Made by a program: the position numbers and the translations under genes. From the NCBI RefSeq assembly GCF_025717065.2, contig NZ_JAOVZO020000020.1:620001-684000 (forward strand): a stretch of 64,000 nucleotides of DNA. Direction: 5' to 3'. The stretch comes from Tahibacter soli. Lineage in GTDB: Bacteria; Pseudomonadota; Gammaproteobacteria; Xanthomonadales; Rhodanobacteraceae. The notes under the pieces were generated by a model that worked only from the letters and a program-made list of their open reading frames with translations, was not told the origin of the DNA and made no database searches. Below, one piece after another: positions 15,255 to 23,507 of this stretch (position 1 is its first letter; every line of letters starts with the position of its first letter).

Positions 15255-16112
15255 ATGAGCCCGCGTACCGCGTTTCACGGCGCGGGCCTCGGCCTGCGGC
15301 GAGCCCTGATGGGCTCGCTGCGGGATGCGCCCGACGCTGCGATCGACTTCTTCGAAATCGCGCCGGAAAACTGGATCAACGTCGGCGGCGCGCTCGGGCG
15401 CGAACTGCGCGCCTTTACCGAACGCCACGCGTTCGTCTGCCACGGGCTGTCGCTGTCGCTCGGCGGTCCCGAACCGCTCGACGAAACGCTGCTCGTCAAA
15501 ATCCGCCGCCTGATCGACGCGCACGGCATCGCGCTCTACAGCGAGCACCTGTCGTACTGCTCCGACGACGGCCATCTGTACGATCTGATGCCGATACCGT
15601 TCACGGCAGAAGCGGTCGACTACGTCGCCGCGCGCGTTCGCCGCGCGCAGGACGTGCTCGGGCGCCGCATCGCGATCGAAAACGTGTCGTACTACGCCGC
15701 GCCGGGCCGCGAGCTCGACGAGGCGACGTTCGTCCGCGCCGTACTCGACGCCGCCGACTGCGACCTCCTGCTCGACGTCAACAACGTCTACGTCAACAGC
15801 ATCAACCACGGCTACGACCCGGACGCGTTTCTCGCGGCGATGCCGGGCGAACGCATCGCGTACTACCACGTCGCCGGGCACTACGACGAAGCGCCAGATC
15901 TGAAGGTCGATACGCACGGCGCGCCCGTGATCGATCCGGTCTGGTCGCTGCTCGAACACGCCTATGCGCGGTTCGGGGTACGTCCGACGCTGCTCGAACG
16001 CGACTTCAATTTTCCGCCGCTCGCCGAACTCGTCGGCGAGCTCGATCGCATCCGCGCCGCGCAGGCGCGGCACGAACAACCCGCGCGGGCACGCCATGTC
16101 GCCGCCGGCTGA
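15255..16112 (+). CDS. hvfB: DUF692 multinuclear iron oxidase (HvfB/BufB-like RiPP enzyme)
   Basis: A 285-residue TIM-barrel enzyme of the MNIO (DUF692) family, which uses two or three iron atoms to oxidise precursor cysteines. Visible family motifs: FFEIAPENW (about residues 31-39), [43 protein letters not shown] and [10 protein letters not shown]; their His, Glu, Asp and Asn residues are the iron ligands. The ATG at 15255 follows a perfect aaggag at 15243-15248. It overlaps hvfC by 17 bp. Its substrate is inferred to be the EGKCG protein encoded immediately upstream. Confidence 0.94.
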   Translation: MSPRTAFHGAGLGLRRALMGSLRDAPDAAIDFFEIAPENWINVGGALGRELRAFTERHAFVCHGLSLSLGGPEPLDETLLVKIRRLIDAHGIALYSEHLSYCSDDGHLYDLMPIPFTAEAVDYVAARVRRAQDVLGRRIAIENVSYYAAPGRELDEATFVRAVLDAADCDLLLDVNNVYVNSINHGYDPDAFLAAMPGERIAYYHVAGHYDEAPDLKVDTHGAPVIDPVWSLLEHAYARFGVRPTLLERDFNFPPLAELVGELDRIRAAQARHEQPARARHVAAG

Positions 16113-16872
16113 ACCGTCGCGCACCCAGGATCTGCAGCGGCATTTCGCGGCGTGCATCCGCGCGCCGGAGTCGGCCGACCTGCCCGACGGCGTCGCGCCC
16201 GAACGCATGGCCGTGTACCGCGAGCTGTTCTTCAACAATGTGGAAGGTTTGCTCAGTGCGAATTTTCCGGTCATCCGTTCGCTGCGCGGCGATGACGCGT
16301 GGTATGCCCTGGCGCGCGACTTTCTGCGCGAACACCGCGCACAGACGCCGCTGTTTCCGGAATTCGCGCGCGAATTTCTGCGCTATCTCGAACGGCGGCA
16401 GGGCGAAGACCGCGGCGATCCGCCGTTTCTGCTGGAACTGGCCCACTACGAGTGGGCCGAACTCGCGCTGTCGCTCGACGAGCATGAAATCGCCGATGCC
16501 GCACACGATCCCGACGGCGACCCGGTCGCCGGCGTGCCGGTGGTTTCGCCGCTCGCGTGGCCGCTCGGCTATCGCTACCCGGTGCATCGGATCCGTCCCG
16601 ACTATCAGCCCGACGCCGCGCCGGACGAGCCGACGCTGCTCCTGCTCGTGCGCGATCGCGCCGACGAGGTCGGGTTCATGGAAATCAACGCGATCACCGC
16701 GATGCTGATCGAGCGTCTGCAAGAAAACACGCGGAGCACCGGTCTTGAAGTGCTCGATGCACTGCTGGCGGAAGTCGCGCCCGATCACGTCGAAAAGCTG
16801 CGGGACGGCGGCATTGCAATGCTGCGCGAACTGAGGCGTCGTGACGCGATTCTGGGTACGACGGCCGCGTAA
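16096..16872 (+). CDS. hvfC: DUF2063 (HvfC/BufC-like) RiPP partner protein
   Basis: A 258-residue protein of the DUF2063 family. The N-terminal domain has the conserved [36 protein letters not shown] and [10 protein letters not shown] segments; the C-terminal half is a wHTH-like/MbnC-like domain. In bufferin and HvfA clusters this protein binds the precursor leader and assists the MNIO enzyme. The start at 16096 lies inside the 3' end of hvfB, the usual coupled arrangement. A repeat element follows immediately and separates it from the DoxX gene. Confidence 0.92.
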   Translation: MSPPAEPSRTQDLQRHFAACIRAPESADLPDGVAPERMAVYRELFFNNVEGLLSANFPVIRSLRGDDAWYALARDFLREHRAQTPLFPEFAREFLRYLERRQGEDRGDPPFLLELAHYEWAELALSLDEHEIADAAHDPDGDPVAGVPVVSPLAWPLGYRYPVHRIRPDYQPDAAPDEPTLLLLVRDRADEVGFMEINAITAMLIERLQENTRSTGLEVLDALLAEVAPDHVEKLRDGGIAMLRELRRRDAILGTTAA

Positions 16873-16876
16873 TTCT

Positions 16877-17010
16877 CCCTCTCCCCCGACGGCTGTCGGG
16901 GGAGAGGGCCGGGGTGAGGGGGCGACGCGTCGCACTTCGTCGACGACGAGGAAGACGGCGACGTAACCCCTCGCCCTGCCCTCTCCCCCAAGCGAGCCTG
17001 GCGGAGAGGG
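16877..17010. repeat. Dispersed palindromic repeat, copy 3 (short form)
   Basis: About 134 bp between hvfC and hvfD. Left stem ctcccccgac/gtcgggggag, then ggggtgagggggcgacgcgtcgc, the cttcgtcgacgacgagg core, and a right stem ccctctcccccaagc that pairs imperfectly with gcctggcggagaggg. The changed right stem marks it as a decayed copy. Confidence 0.8.
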
Positions 17011-17047
17011 TTGCAACCTCTTCCACAACACCACAAGAGAACAACCG

Positions 17048-17713
17048 ATGAGTACCCTCGCAACCGGCGTCCTGAACGCCTGGGAAGGCTTGAACGCGCG
17101 CCTGCGCGGCGCCGGCGAAGTGCTGCCGCGTTTCGTCCTGCGCCTCGTCATGGGCTGGGAATTCTGGGAATCGGGCCTGGAAAAGCTGCACGGCGAAAAC
17201 TGGTTCGCCGATATCCAGGCCAAGTTTCCGTGGCCGTTCAACGTCATTCCGGCCGACCTGTCGTGGAGCGTCGCGACCTGGTTCGAGATCGCCGGCGGCC
17301 TCGCGCTGTGGCTCGGCTTCGGAACGCGCTTCTTCGCGTTCTCGCTGCTGTTCCTGACCTTCGTCGCGACCGCCGCCGTGCACTGGCCCGACATGTGGAC
17401 GATGTGGAGCGATCTTCTGAAAGGCTATGCGATCACCGACGCCGGCCACGGCAACTTCAAGCTGCCATTGCTGTTCGTCGTGATGCTGCTGCCGCTGATC
17501 TTCAACGGCCCCGGCAAACTGAGCGTCGACTACGTCATTGCGCGCCTCGTCGGCGCCACGACCTATCCGGCGGCCACCAACGATTTCTACACCTGGGCGA
17601 TCGCCGCCGCGGTCGTCGGCCTGCCGTTCCTGATGCTCACGCCGCTGTCCGGCGCCGCGCTCCTCGCGCTCGCGGCCGTACTCGCGCTGATCGGCCGCTA
17701 CCTGCGCCATTGA
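17048..17713 (+). CDS. DoxX-family membrane protein (HvfD-like)
   Basis: A 221-residue integral membrane protein. It starts with a short amphipathic region, then [21 protein letters not shown], the DoxX signature, followed by four or five hydrophobic helices ([57 protein letters not shown]-terminal [15 protein letters not shown]). DoxX proteins occur as the last gene of many HvfABCD/bufferin clusters; the proposed roles, redox or transport of the modified peptide or its metal, are not settled. A ribosome-binding site (agagaa) precedes the ATG. The gene is 175 bp from hvfC because of the intervening repeat. Confidence 0.88.
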   Translation: MSTLATGVLNAWEGLNARLRGAGEVLPRFVLRLVMGWEFWESGLEKLHGENWFADIQAKFPWPFNVIPADLSWSVATWFEIAGGLALWLGFGTRFFAFSLLFLTFVATAAVHWPDMWTMWSDLLKGYAITDAGHGNFKLPLLFVVMLLPLIFNGPGKLSVDYVIARLVGATTYPAATNDFYTWAIAAAVVGLPFLMLTPLSGAALLALAAVLALIGRYLRH

Positions 17714-17841
17714 CGAATGCGCAGCGATCGCGGCGCATTCGTTGCGAATCGGTTAAAAACGCGTCGCGTATGAACCGCACGCTACCCACGGGTCGCCGCC
17801 GCGCTTTGGCCGGGGCGGCGCATCCGGTATCCTTCCCGCCC

Positions 17842-18495
17842 ATGTCAGAGCCCCTGCCCGTCGCCATCCAGCTGGCGAACCGTTTTCGCGGATTCCTGCC
17901 GGTCGTCGTCGATGTCGAAACCGGCGGTTTCGACTGCGAACGCGACGCGCTGCTGGAAATCTCCGCCGTTGTCATCCGCATGGACGCCGACGGCTGGGTG
18001 CATCCGGAACCCGCCGTGTCTTCGCACGTCGTGCCGTTTCCGGGCGCCAACATCGATCCGCGTGCGCTGGAAATCACGGGCATCGATCCGACCCACCCGT
18101 TTCGCGCGGCGCTCGACGAGAAAGAAGCCCTCGACCACGTGTTCAAGCCGGTCCGCCGCGCGATGCGCGCGAACGACTGCCAGCGCGCGATCCTGGTCGG
18201 CCACAACGCGTCGTTCGACCTCAACTTCCTCAACGCCGCGATTCGTCGCACCGGCCACAAGCGCAGCCCTTTCCACTTGTTCAGCTGTTTCGACACCGCG
18301 ACGCTCGGCGGCCTCGCGTACGGCCAGACGGTGCTGTCGAAAGCCGTATCCGCGGCCGGTTTCGAGTGGAACAGCAACGAGGCGCATTCGGCCGTCTACG
18401 ACAGCGAGCAGACGGCCCGGCTGTTCTGCGCGATCGTCAACCGCTGGAAGGCGATGGAAGACGCCTGGCGTGCCAACGCGTCGGCCGCGGCTTGA
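17842..18495 (+). CDS. rnt: Ribonuclease T
   Basis: RNase T trims 3' ends of tRNA and other stable RNAs. The 217 residues show the DEDDh exonuclease motifs: VDVETGGFD (Exo I, about residues 24-32), [11 protein letters not shown] (Exo II) and [11 protein letters not shown] (Exo III with catalytic His and Asp). [13 protein letters not shown] and the [19 protein letters not shown] segment are RNase T-specific. The ATG at 17842 starts the family-length protein; the open frame upstream is not conserved. It is followed closely by an FmdB-type gene. Confidence 0.95.
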   Translation: MSEPLPVAIQLANRFRGFLPVVVDVETGGFDCERDALLEISAVVIRMDADGWVHPEPAVSSHVVPFPGANIDPRALEITGIDPTHPFRAALDEKEALDHVFKPVRRAMRANDCQRAILVGHNASFDLNFLNAAIRRTGHKRSPFHLFSCFDTATLGGLAYGQTVLSKAVSAAGFEWNSNEAHSAVYDSEQTARLFCAIVNRWKAMEDAWRANASAAA

Positions 18496-18526
18496 ACGCG
18501 CGCACGGCCGCCTACAGTTCGACGCC

Positions 18527-18808
18527 ATGCCGATCTACGAATACATCGCCGACACCGACGGATGCGCGCACTGCGCGACCGGTTTCGACGCGCTGCAGAA
18601 ACTCGCCGACGCGCCGCTGACGCAGTGTCCGCGCTGCGGCGGGCAGGTCCACCGCAAGCTGTCGGCGCCCAGCGTCGCGATCGGCGGTGCGCACCTGACG
18701 ACCGAAAAGCACGCAGGCAAGCACGGCTTCACGCAATACCGCCGCGCCGGCGGCGGCGTCTACGAAAAAACGGCCGGCAAGGGCCCGAAGTACATCAGCG
18801 GCGACTGA
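18527..18808 (+). CDS. FmdB-family zinc-ribbon protein
   Basis: A 93-residue protein starting MPIYEYIADTDGC, the hallmark of the FmdB/CxxC putative regulatory family. Four cysteines at C13, C16, C34 and C37 form the zinc ribbon; in many homologues the first pair reads CGxxF, so the CAHC spacing is a minor variation. The tail is basic and Gly/Lys-rich. The role is unproven; homologues are called regulators of amidase or formamidase genes. It lies 31 bp after rnt. Confidence 0.88.
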   Translation: MPIYEYIADTDGCAHCATGFDALQKLADAPLTQCPRCGGQVHRKLSAPSVAIGGAHLTTEKHAGKHGFTQYRRAGGGVYEKTAGKGPKYISGD

Positions 18809-18829
18809 CAGGCCAGCCGCGCGGACGCG

Positions 18830-19096
18830 TCAGCGGATTTCCTGGATCGCCACGACCTTGCCCTGCTCGATCGTGATCTGAATCGTCTTGTTGTCGCGGA
18901 AATACTCGTAGCGCTCGGCCTGTTTCGCGCCGTACTTGTTCTCGACCGGTTCGGTACGGTCGGGATTGCCGGCGATCTGCACGACCTTGCCGACGCCGTC
19001 GCCGACGCTGATCACCTTCGACCCGATGCGGACGGTGTCGCCGGCATGCGCGTCGAGTGCGACGAGGGCGGCGGCGGCGAGAACGAGACGTTTCAT
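18830..19096 (-). CDS. DUF2845 family exported protein
   Basis: An 88-residue small secreted protein. Signal peptide MKRLVLAAAALVALDAHA is followed by a domain with RIGSKVISVGDGVGKVVQIAG, NPDRTEPVENKYG and RYEYFRDNKTIQITIEQGKVVAIQEIR, which matches the DUF2845 pattern (SmpA/OmlA-like fold of paired strands). Function is unknown. The ATG at 19096 was chosen because it begins the signal peptide. It is convergent with the FmdB gene. Confidence 0.88.
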   Translation of the reverse strand: MKRLVLAAAALVALDAHAGDTVRIGSKVISVGDGVGKVVQIAGNPDRTEPVENKYGAKQAERYEYFRDNKTIQITIEQGKVVAIQEIR

Positions 19097-19187
19097 GGAG
19101 CGGCTCCGAAGGCGGACGCGCCCCGGGCCGGCGCCGCCGGCCTGTACGAAGTCGCGTCCGGTCGGCGCGATCATAAAGGTTGCGTTG

Positions 19188-19222
19188 AATAAAACACGGC
19201 CCGCTTCAATCCGCGGGCCGTG
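19188..19222 (-). terminator. Intrinsic terminator of the roadblock/GTPase operon
   Basis: Read on the minus strand, a 10-bp perfect stem (cacggcccgc/gcgggccgtg, 19195-19204/19213-19222) is followed by ttttatt. It lies 60 bp beyond the stop codon of the last roadblock gene. Confidence 0.75.
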
Positions 19223-19284
19223 CCCGGCCAGCCTTCCTTCAGGTTCGCCGAACGTACGTAGCCGCACGCACGGACGATTGCCGC

Positions 19285-19644
19285 CTACGCGAATTCCAGC
19301 TGCTGCTCGAAGCTCTTGAGCTCGTGGCGCGACAGCGCGAGGTTCGACTTGGCGCGGTCGAGCACGACGTACAGAAACAGCGCCGCATTGCGCTCGAGCG
19401 GGCGGATCAGGTGGTACTGGCGGCTCAGACTGATGAGGATGTCCTCGATCGAATCGTCGAGCTTGAGCGACGAGGCCACGCGGCGCTTGGCCTTGACGAC
19501 TTCGGCGTTGCCGCTCGCGGCGAGATCGAGATCGACGTTGCCGCCGCCGAGCTTGGCGAGCGCCATGCCGCTGTCGGAATCGACGAGCGCGGCGCCGACG
19601 AATCCGTCGATCGAGGAGAGAGCACTGAGGTCGAGCTTGGCCAT
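19285..19644 (-). CDS. Roadblock/LC7-like protein (second of the cassette)
   Basis: A 119-residue alpha/beta protein. Segments FVGAALVDSDSGMALAKLGGG, AEVVKAKRRVASSLKLDDSIEDILISLSRQYHLIRPL and ALFLYVVLDRAKSNLALSRHELKSFEQ follow the roadblock/LC7 order: central sheet, long helix, final helix. Such proteins bind small Ras-like GTPases and can act as GAPs or scaffolds. It is the last gene of a four-gene minus-strand operon with an MglA/Rag-like GTPase. The start was set at the ATG at 19644, where the domain begins. Confidence 0.72.
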   Translation of the reverse strand: MAKLDLSALSSIDGFVGAALVDSDSGMALAKLGGGNVDLDLAASGNAEVVKAKRRVASSLKLDDSIEDILISLSRQYHLIRPLERNAALFLYVVLDRAKSNLALSRHELKSFEQQLEFA

Positions 19645-19691
19645 GATGTTTCCCGCTGTCTGAGCTGCCCGCAACCGGCGGGCGACGGTGT

Positions 19692-20138
19692 TCAGGCCTG
19701 CGCGGTCTGCGACGCCTGGTGTTGTTCGATCCACGCGTCGACCGCGCGGCCGATCGTGGCGGCCGTCGTGCGCGTCTCGTGCAGGATGATGCCGAGGTTC
19801 GTGCTCGGCCTTGCCAATGTGGAAACGACGAAAAGCTCCTTCCTGCTCGGCACGCGCTGCGCGAAGAACGTGCCGTTCAGCGCGTTGACGACGACGTACT
19901 GCGAACGATCGATGCGCACCTCGCGCCCGATCGTTTCGCCGAGCGCGACCATCGAACCGATCATCGCGGCGATGCGCTGCGGATCGGCGTCGTTGTCGAC
20001 GACGTGCGACACGAGCCGCCCGTCGACCGTCGCGATGACGCAGCCGATCGCGGCGGGAATGCGGCCGTGCAGGTCGCGCACGGCGTCGTCGATGGCCGTT
20101 TTGAGCGTTGCGGGCAGGTTGCGCGAAATCTGGCTCAT
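19692..20138 (-). CDS. Roadblock/LC7-domain protein (first of the cassette)
   Basis: A 148-residue protein with a helical N-terminus (LPATLKTAIDDAVRDLHGRI) and a roadblock core: GCVIATVDGRLVSHVVDN, RIAAMIGSMVALGETIGREV and YVVVNALNGTFFAQRVPSRKELFVVSTLA. The core is closer to classical bacterial roadblock (MglB-like) proteins than that of its downstream partner. Its start codon overlaps the stop of the GTPase gene (ATGA), so it should be made together with the GTPase, and it is likely its regulator. Confidence 0.8.
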   Translation of the reverse strand: MSQISRNLPATLKTAIDDAVRDLHGRIPAAIGCVIATVDGRLVSHVVDNDADPQRIAAMIGSMVALGETIGREVRIDRSQYVVVNALNGTFFAQRVPSRKELFVVSTLARPSTNLGIILHETRTTAATIGRAVDAWIEQHQASQTAQA

Positions 20139-20731
20139 CGGGCTCTCGCTGTCTGTACGTAGTCGAGCCAGGCGTCGGGCGCGTCGGCTTGGGAATCGTC
20201 GGCCGCCAGCGTTTCGATCTGCTCGAACAGCACTTCGAGGATGCCGACGACATCGTCGCGCCGGCGCACGTCGGCGCCGATGACCGGCAGGAAGCTGCCG
20301 TGACGGGCGACGGCCTCGACGTAATCGTCGAGCGTCGGACTCGGATGGGTGTCGAGGCGGCCGACCGCGACGACGAGGCGTCCCGCGCCGATCTGCGGCG
20401 CGAACGCCGACAGGTACTCGTCGAGATCGGCCAGCGGCGCGGGCCGGGAGTTGTCGATCAGCACGACGACGCCGAGCGCGCCCTGCGCGAGCAGCGGCCA
20501 CATGAATTCGAAGCGCTTCTGCCCGGGCGAGCCGTACAGCCGCAGCATGTCGCCCGTGTCGAGCGTGATCTCGCCGTAGTCCATCGCGACCGTCGTTTCG
20601 GCCTTGCTCGACTCGGCGAAGTCGGTGTTCTCCACTTCGGTGCTGATCGGGTCGATCTCGCTGATCGCGCGGATCGCCGTCGTCTTGCCCGCGCCCATGG
20701 GCCCCGCGAACAACAGCTTCACGTCGCTCAT
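20135..20731 (-). CDS. Ras-superfamily (Rag/MglA-like) GTP-binding protein
   Basis: A 198-residue single G-domain protein. Walker A is GPMGAGKT (residues 10-17), the switch I Thr is in AETTVAMDYGEI (45-55), and the switch II region is YGSPGQKRF (66-74). The usual DxxG aspartate of switch II is replaced: the motif reads GSPGQ. The G4 base-recognition motif NKxD appears as GRLD (124-127), so the Asp is kept and the Asn/Lys is not, and guanine specificity is less certain. Similar proteins annotated as ATP/GTP-binding are paired with roadblock proteins in many bacteria. Overlaps on both sides (ATGA) show tight coupling. Confidence 0.85.
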   Translation of the reverse strand: MSDVKLLFAGPMGAGKTTAIRAISEIDPISTEVENTDFAESSKAETTVAMDYGEITLDTGDMLRLYGSPGQKRFEFMWPLLAQGALGVVVLIDNSRPAPLADLDEYLSAFAPQIGAGRLVVAVGRLDTHPSPTLDDYVEAVARHGSFLPVIGADVRRRDDVVGILEVLFEQIETLAADDSQADAPDAWLDYVQTARAR

Positions 20732-21696
20732 GAGCGGTCGGCCTGCAGCACGCGGCGGATCGACGAGATCGCCTGGCGTTCCTTGCTGTGCGCGACCATC
20801 GCGCCGAGCCGCACGGCGCCGGCGGGTACCGCGGCAACCTGGGCCGGCAACGCCACGGCCACCAATTCGTCGTGAAAGAAGTCGCAGACGCGGCACGCAT
20901 TGAGAAAGCCGTACACGAGCGCGGGCGGCGCGATCGCCAGCGCGCACAGCGATGCCGCGTCGTGCGTGCCGGCGCGCGTCTGCGCGATGAGTTCGGCGAA
21001 CGCGCGCGGTCCGCCGGCCGCCAGATACGGCCAGCCCTTGAGCTTGAGCACACGGAGAGACGCGAGCGCCGGCAGCGGGCCGCGGCCGCCGGCGCGCACG
21101 CCGAACTGCCACAGCAGCGGTTTCAGGGGAACCTGGCGCGCCGTCGCCGGAATCGTGGCGCTGGACGCGACGAGCGCAAAACCTTCTCGCGCCATCTCGG
21201 CGAGCAGCGTTTCGGGATCGGCGTCGACCGTGCCGTAGTGCGTCCATGTGCTCGCACGCGGATCGGCGAGCGCGATCGTGCGGTGGCCGACGCGCCACTC
21301 GATCGTCCGGGCGTCCGACGCGGCGAGTTCGCACCAGCGCGCGAGCCACTGCCAGGCGAGCACGTCGAGCGCCCGTCTCTCGACCGGCTCGGGTCGCAGC
21401 CAGAGCGCGATCTGCCGCATGGCATCGAGCAGCGCACCGGCGCGCCACGGCGTGTCGATGCGCACCGCGTCCACGCGGCCGTCCTGACGCCGGACGTCGG
21501 CGACCAGGTTCGGCGAGATATCGTGCGCGTCGGCCGCACGCAGCACGACATCGGCGCTTGCCGCGTCGGTGAACGTCCACGACAGGCCGGATGCGTGCGG
21601 CTGCAAGCCCTGCAGCATCCGCTCGACGAGCGACTTGCGATACGCCGGAAGATCGACGGCAATCGAGAACGGCACTGCGCTTTGCGTGTTGGTCAT
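20728..21696 (-). CDS. Unknown protein heading the GTPase-roadblock operon
   Basis: A 322-residue soluble protein with no family I can name. The N-terminal ~110 residues (FSIAVDLPAYRKSLVERMLQGLQ, then SADVVLRAADAHDISPNLVADVRRQDG) look like an alpha/beta regulatory domain. The C-terminal ~130 residues (RVLKLKGWPYLAAGGP, CALAIAPPALVYGFLNACRVCDFFHDELVAV) are helical with two close cysteines. A start four codons upstream at 21708 is also possible. Its stop overlaps the GTPase start. A role as sensor or effector for the GTPase is inferred only from the operon. Confidence 0.7.
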   Translation of the reverse strand: MTNTQSAVPFSIAVDLPAYRKSLVERMLQGLQPHASGLSWTFTDAASADVVLRAADAHDISPNLVADVRRQDGRVDAVRIDTPWRAGALLDAMRQIALWLRPEPVERRALDVLAWQWLARWCELAASDARTIEWRVGHRTIALADPRASTWTHYGTVDADPETLLAEMAREGFALVASSATIPATARQVPLKPLLWQFGVRAGGRGPLPALASLRVLKLKGWPYLAAGGPRAFAELIAQTRAGTHDAASLCALAIAPPALVYGFLNACRVCDFFHDELVAVALPAQVAAVPAGAVRLGAMVAHSKERQAISSIRRVLQADRS

Positions 21697-21708
21697 GGTT
21701 CGAACCAT

Positions 21709-22128
21709 TGCGAGCGACAACCCCGGATACGTGGTTTCACCCGCACGGATGACAGGCACCCAGCGGCGCCCGGACCCGATCGAGATGAAAACCTGCGGCG
21801 ATGCGAAGCGCGTACCGGCGGGGAGCGCTTCACGCGGAAATCCGGCCGATCCATGCGGCACAGGACACAAGCATTGTTGCGGATGAAACGCGAAACGGCT
21901 CACGCACACTTGTAAACAACTGAGAAGATTTAACGCCTTCTTTGTCCACCCCGGAGACAATGCGCACTCGCGAAACAATTCTTGTGGGTTGCAGAACGAA
22001 CATCGAGACCATCGTCCATTGCGCCGACAGGCATTCAGTCGCTAAGGGCGTTTGAAACGTTTTGGCAGGACCGCAGACGGGCGCACCTGCCTTGACCTTG
22101 CCCCAGCGCACCCGATATCGCGACCACG
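21709..22128. other. Divergent intergenic region
   Basis: About 420 bp between the GTPase cassette (minus) and a GNAT gene (plus). It must hold both promoters. It is locally AT-richer around 21905-21940 (aacaactgagaagatttaac), a likely promoter zone for the minus-strand operon, but no unambiguous -35/-10 pair or operator was found. Confidence 0.35.
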
Positions 22129-22596
22129 ATGCATCGCACCTACACGATCGAACTGGCCCAGGCACGCGACATACCGCGCATCGCGGCGATGTCGCGCGAA
22201 TTCATCGAGCAGGGCCTCGGTTGGCGCTGGGGTCCGGGGGCGGTGCAGCGCTGCGTGCGCGATCGCGCGACGAACGTCGCCGTCGCACGCGACGTCGACG
22301 GCGCGCCGGCCGGCTTCGGCATCATGAAGTACGGCGTCACCGACGCGCACCTGCTGCTGTTCGGCGTCGCGCCGGCCCAACGCCGCCGCGGCATCGGCGC
22401 GGCGCTGCTGGCCTGGCTCGAAGCATCGGCCGTCACCGCCGGCATCGAACTCGTGTTTCTCGAAGCGCGCGCCGGCAACGTCGCCGCGCGCGAGTTCTAC
22501 CGCAGCCGGGGCTACCGCGAACTGACCGTACTGCGCGGCTACTACCGCGGCCAGGAAGACGCGGTGCGGCTCGGCAAGGATCTGACGGAAAAGTAG
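22129..22596 (+). CDS. GNAT-family N-acetyltransferase (RimI-like)
   Basis: A 155-residue acetyl-CoA-dependent acyltransferase. The core has HLLLFGVAPAQRRRGIGAALLAWLE, with the QRRRGIG acetyl-CoA pyrophosphate loop (motif A), and FLEARAGNVAAREFYRSRGYRE (motif B with the late N-x-AREFY segment typical of RimI-like enzymes). The N-terminal HRTYTIELAQARDIPRIAAMSREF is the usual first strand and helix. Substrate cannot be predicted. It stands alone and ends in a hairpin at 22605-22632. Confidence 0.88.
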   Translation: MHRTYTIELAQARDIPRIAAMSREFIEQGLGWRWGPGAVQRCVRDRATNVAVARDVDGAPAGFGIMKYGVTDAHLLLFGVAPAQRRRGIGAALLAWLEASAVTAGIELVFLEARAGNVAAREFYRSRGYRELTVLRGYYRGQEDAVRLGKDLTEK

Positions 22597-22604
22597 CGGA
22601 TCGT

Positions 22605-22632
22605 CGAGAAACGGGCTCCTGCCCGTTTCTCG
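22605..22632 (+). terminator. Hairpin after the GNAT gene
   Basis: A perfect 11-bp stem (cgagaaacggg/cccgtttctcg) with a 6-nt loop starts 8 bp after the stop codon. There is no strong T-run, so termination efficiency is uncertain. Confidence 0.5.
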
Positions 22633-22706
22633 ATCGAGCGGCGCAAGCCAAGCTTGTGCTCCCTCCGAAAATCCATCGCTTGCGCGATCGGCTTTCGAGC
22701 GGTGCG

Positions 22707-23381
22707 CTAGCGCCGCGAGGCCACCCACACGAGATGCCGCGCGCCCTTGTTGCCGTGCGCCCGCACCGTGACCTCCTCGACCGCGAAGCCGCTCTTGCGC
22801 AGCCGTTCCGTGAAGCGCCGGTCGGGCCCGGCCGACCACACCGTCGCGACACCGCCGGGCTTCAGCGCCGCGTACAGCGCGTTGAGACCGCCGGCGCCGT
22901 AGATCCAGGCGTTGCTCGCATGCGTCAGGCCGTCCGGACCGTTGTCGACGTCGAGCATCACCGCGTCGTACTGCTGCGTCGCCGCGCGAAGCACGCTCGC
23001 GACGTCGGCGACCCGCACGTCGACGCGCGGATCGCCCAGCGGATGGCCCGCGTGCGCGCCGAGCGGCCCGCGATTCCATTCGACGACGCCGGCGACCAGT
23101 TCGGCGACGACGACGCGCGCGTCGGGAGCGAGGTGCTTCAGGGCGGCTGCGAGCGTAAAGCCGAGTCCGAGGCCGCCGATCAGCACGCAAGGCTGCGCGC
23201 GAGCGGCGATGCGCCGGCAGGCGAGATCGGCGAGCGCGTCTTCCGAACCGTGCATGCGCGTGGACATGAGATCGCCGGTGCCGGCGATCTTGATCGAGTA
23301 GTGCGCGCCCTCCTGGAACAGCCGCAGCTCGCCGCCGCCGGGAATCGGGGCGGTGTCGATCAGGGTCATGCGCTGGGTCAT
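22707..23381 (-). CDS. Spermidine-synthase-like methyltransferase-fold protein
   Basis: The 224 residues have the Rossmann core of the spermine/spermidine synthase superfamily: VLIGGLGLGFTLAAAL (SAM/dcSAM glycine loop), VVVAELVAGVVEWNR (acidic ribose-binding residue), VDVRVADVASVL, and YDAVMLDVDNGPDGL (catalytic-region Asp). It lacks the N-terminal tetramerisation domain of true spermidine synthases, so the acceptor is unknown. Starts at 23381 and 23369 are both possible. It is convergent with the GNAT gene. Confidence 0.82.
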   Translation of the reverse strand: MTQRMTLIDTAPIPGGGELRLFQEGAHYSIKIAGTGDLMSTRMHGSEDALADLACRRIAARAQPCVLIGGLGLGFTLAAALKHLAPDARVVVAELVAGVVEWNRGPLGAHAGHPLGDPRVDVRVADVASVLRAATQQYDAVMLDVDNGPDGLTHASNAWIYGAGGLNALYAALKPGGVATVWSAGPDRRFTERLRKSGFAVEEVTVRAHGNKGARHLVWVASRR

Positions 23382-23507
23382 CGGCGGCGGTACGGGCGAG
23401 GCGGGCCGCGATGATACCGGCGGGCGTTAAACCCTGCGCGCGGTCGGTGCATCCGAATCCCCTGTCAGCGTATCCATACCCTTGTCCACGACCACAGCGA
23501 GCCCGAC

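Noticed and set aside
13094-17713. Porin and RiPP cluster considered as one system
   Set aside because: A terminator (14308-14342) and a 430-bp gap separate them; only proximity links the porin to the cluster.
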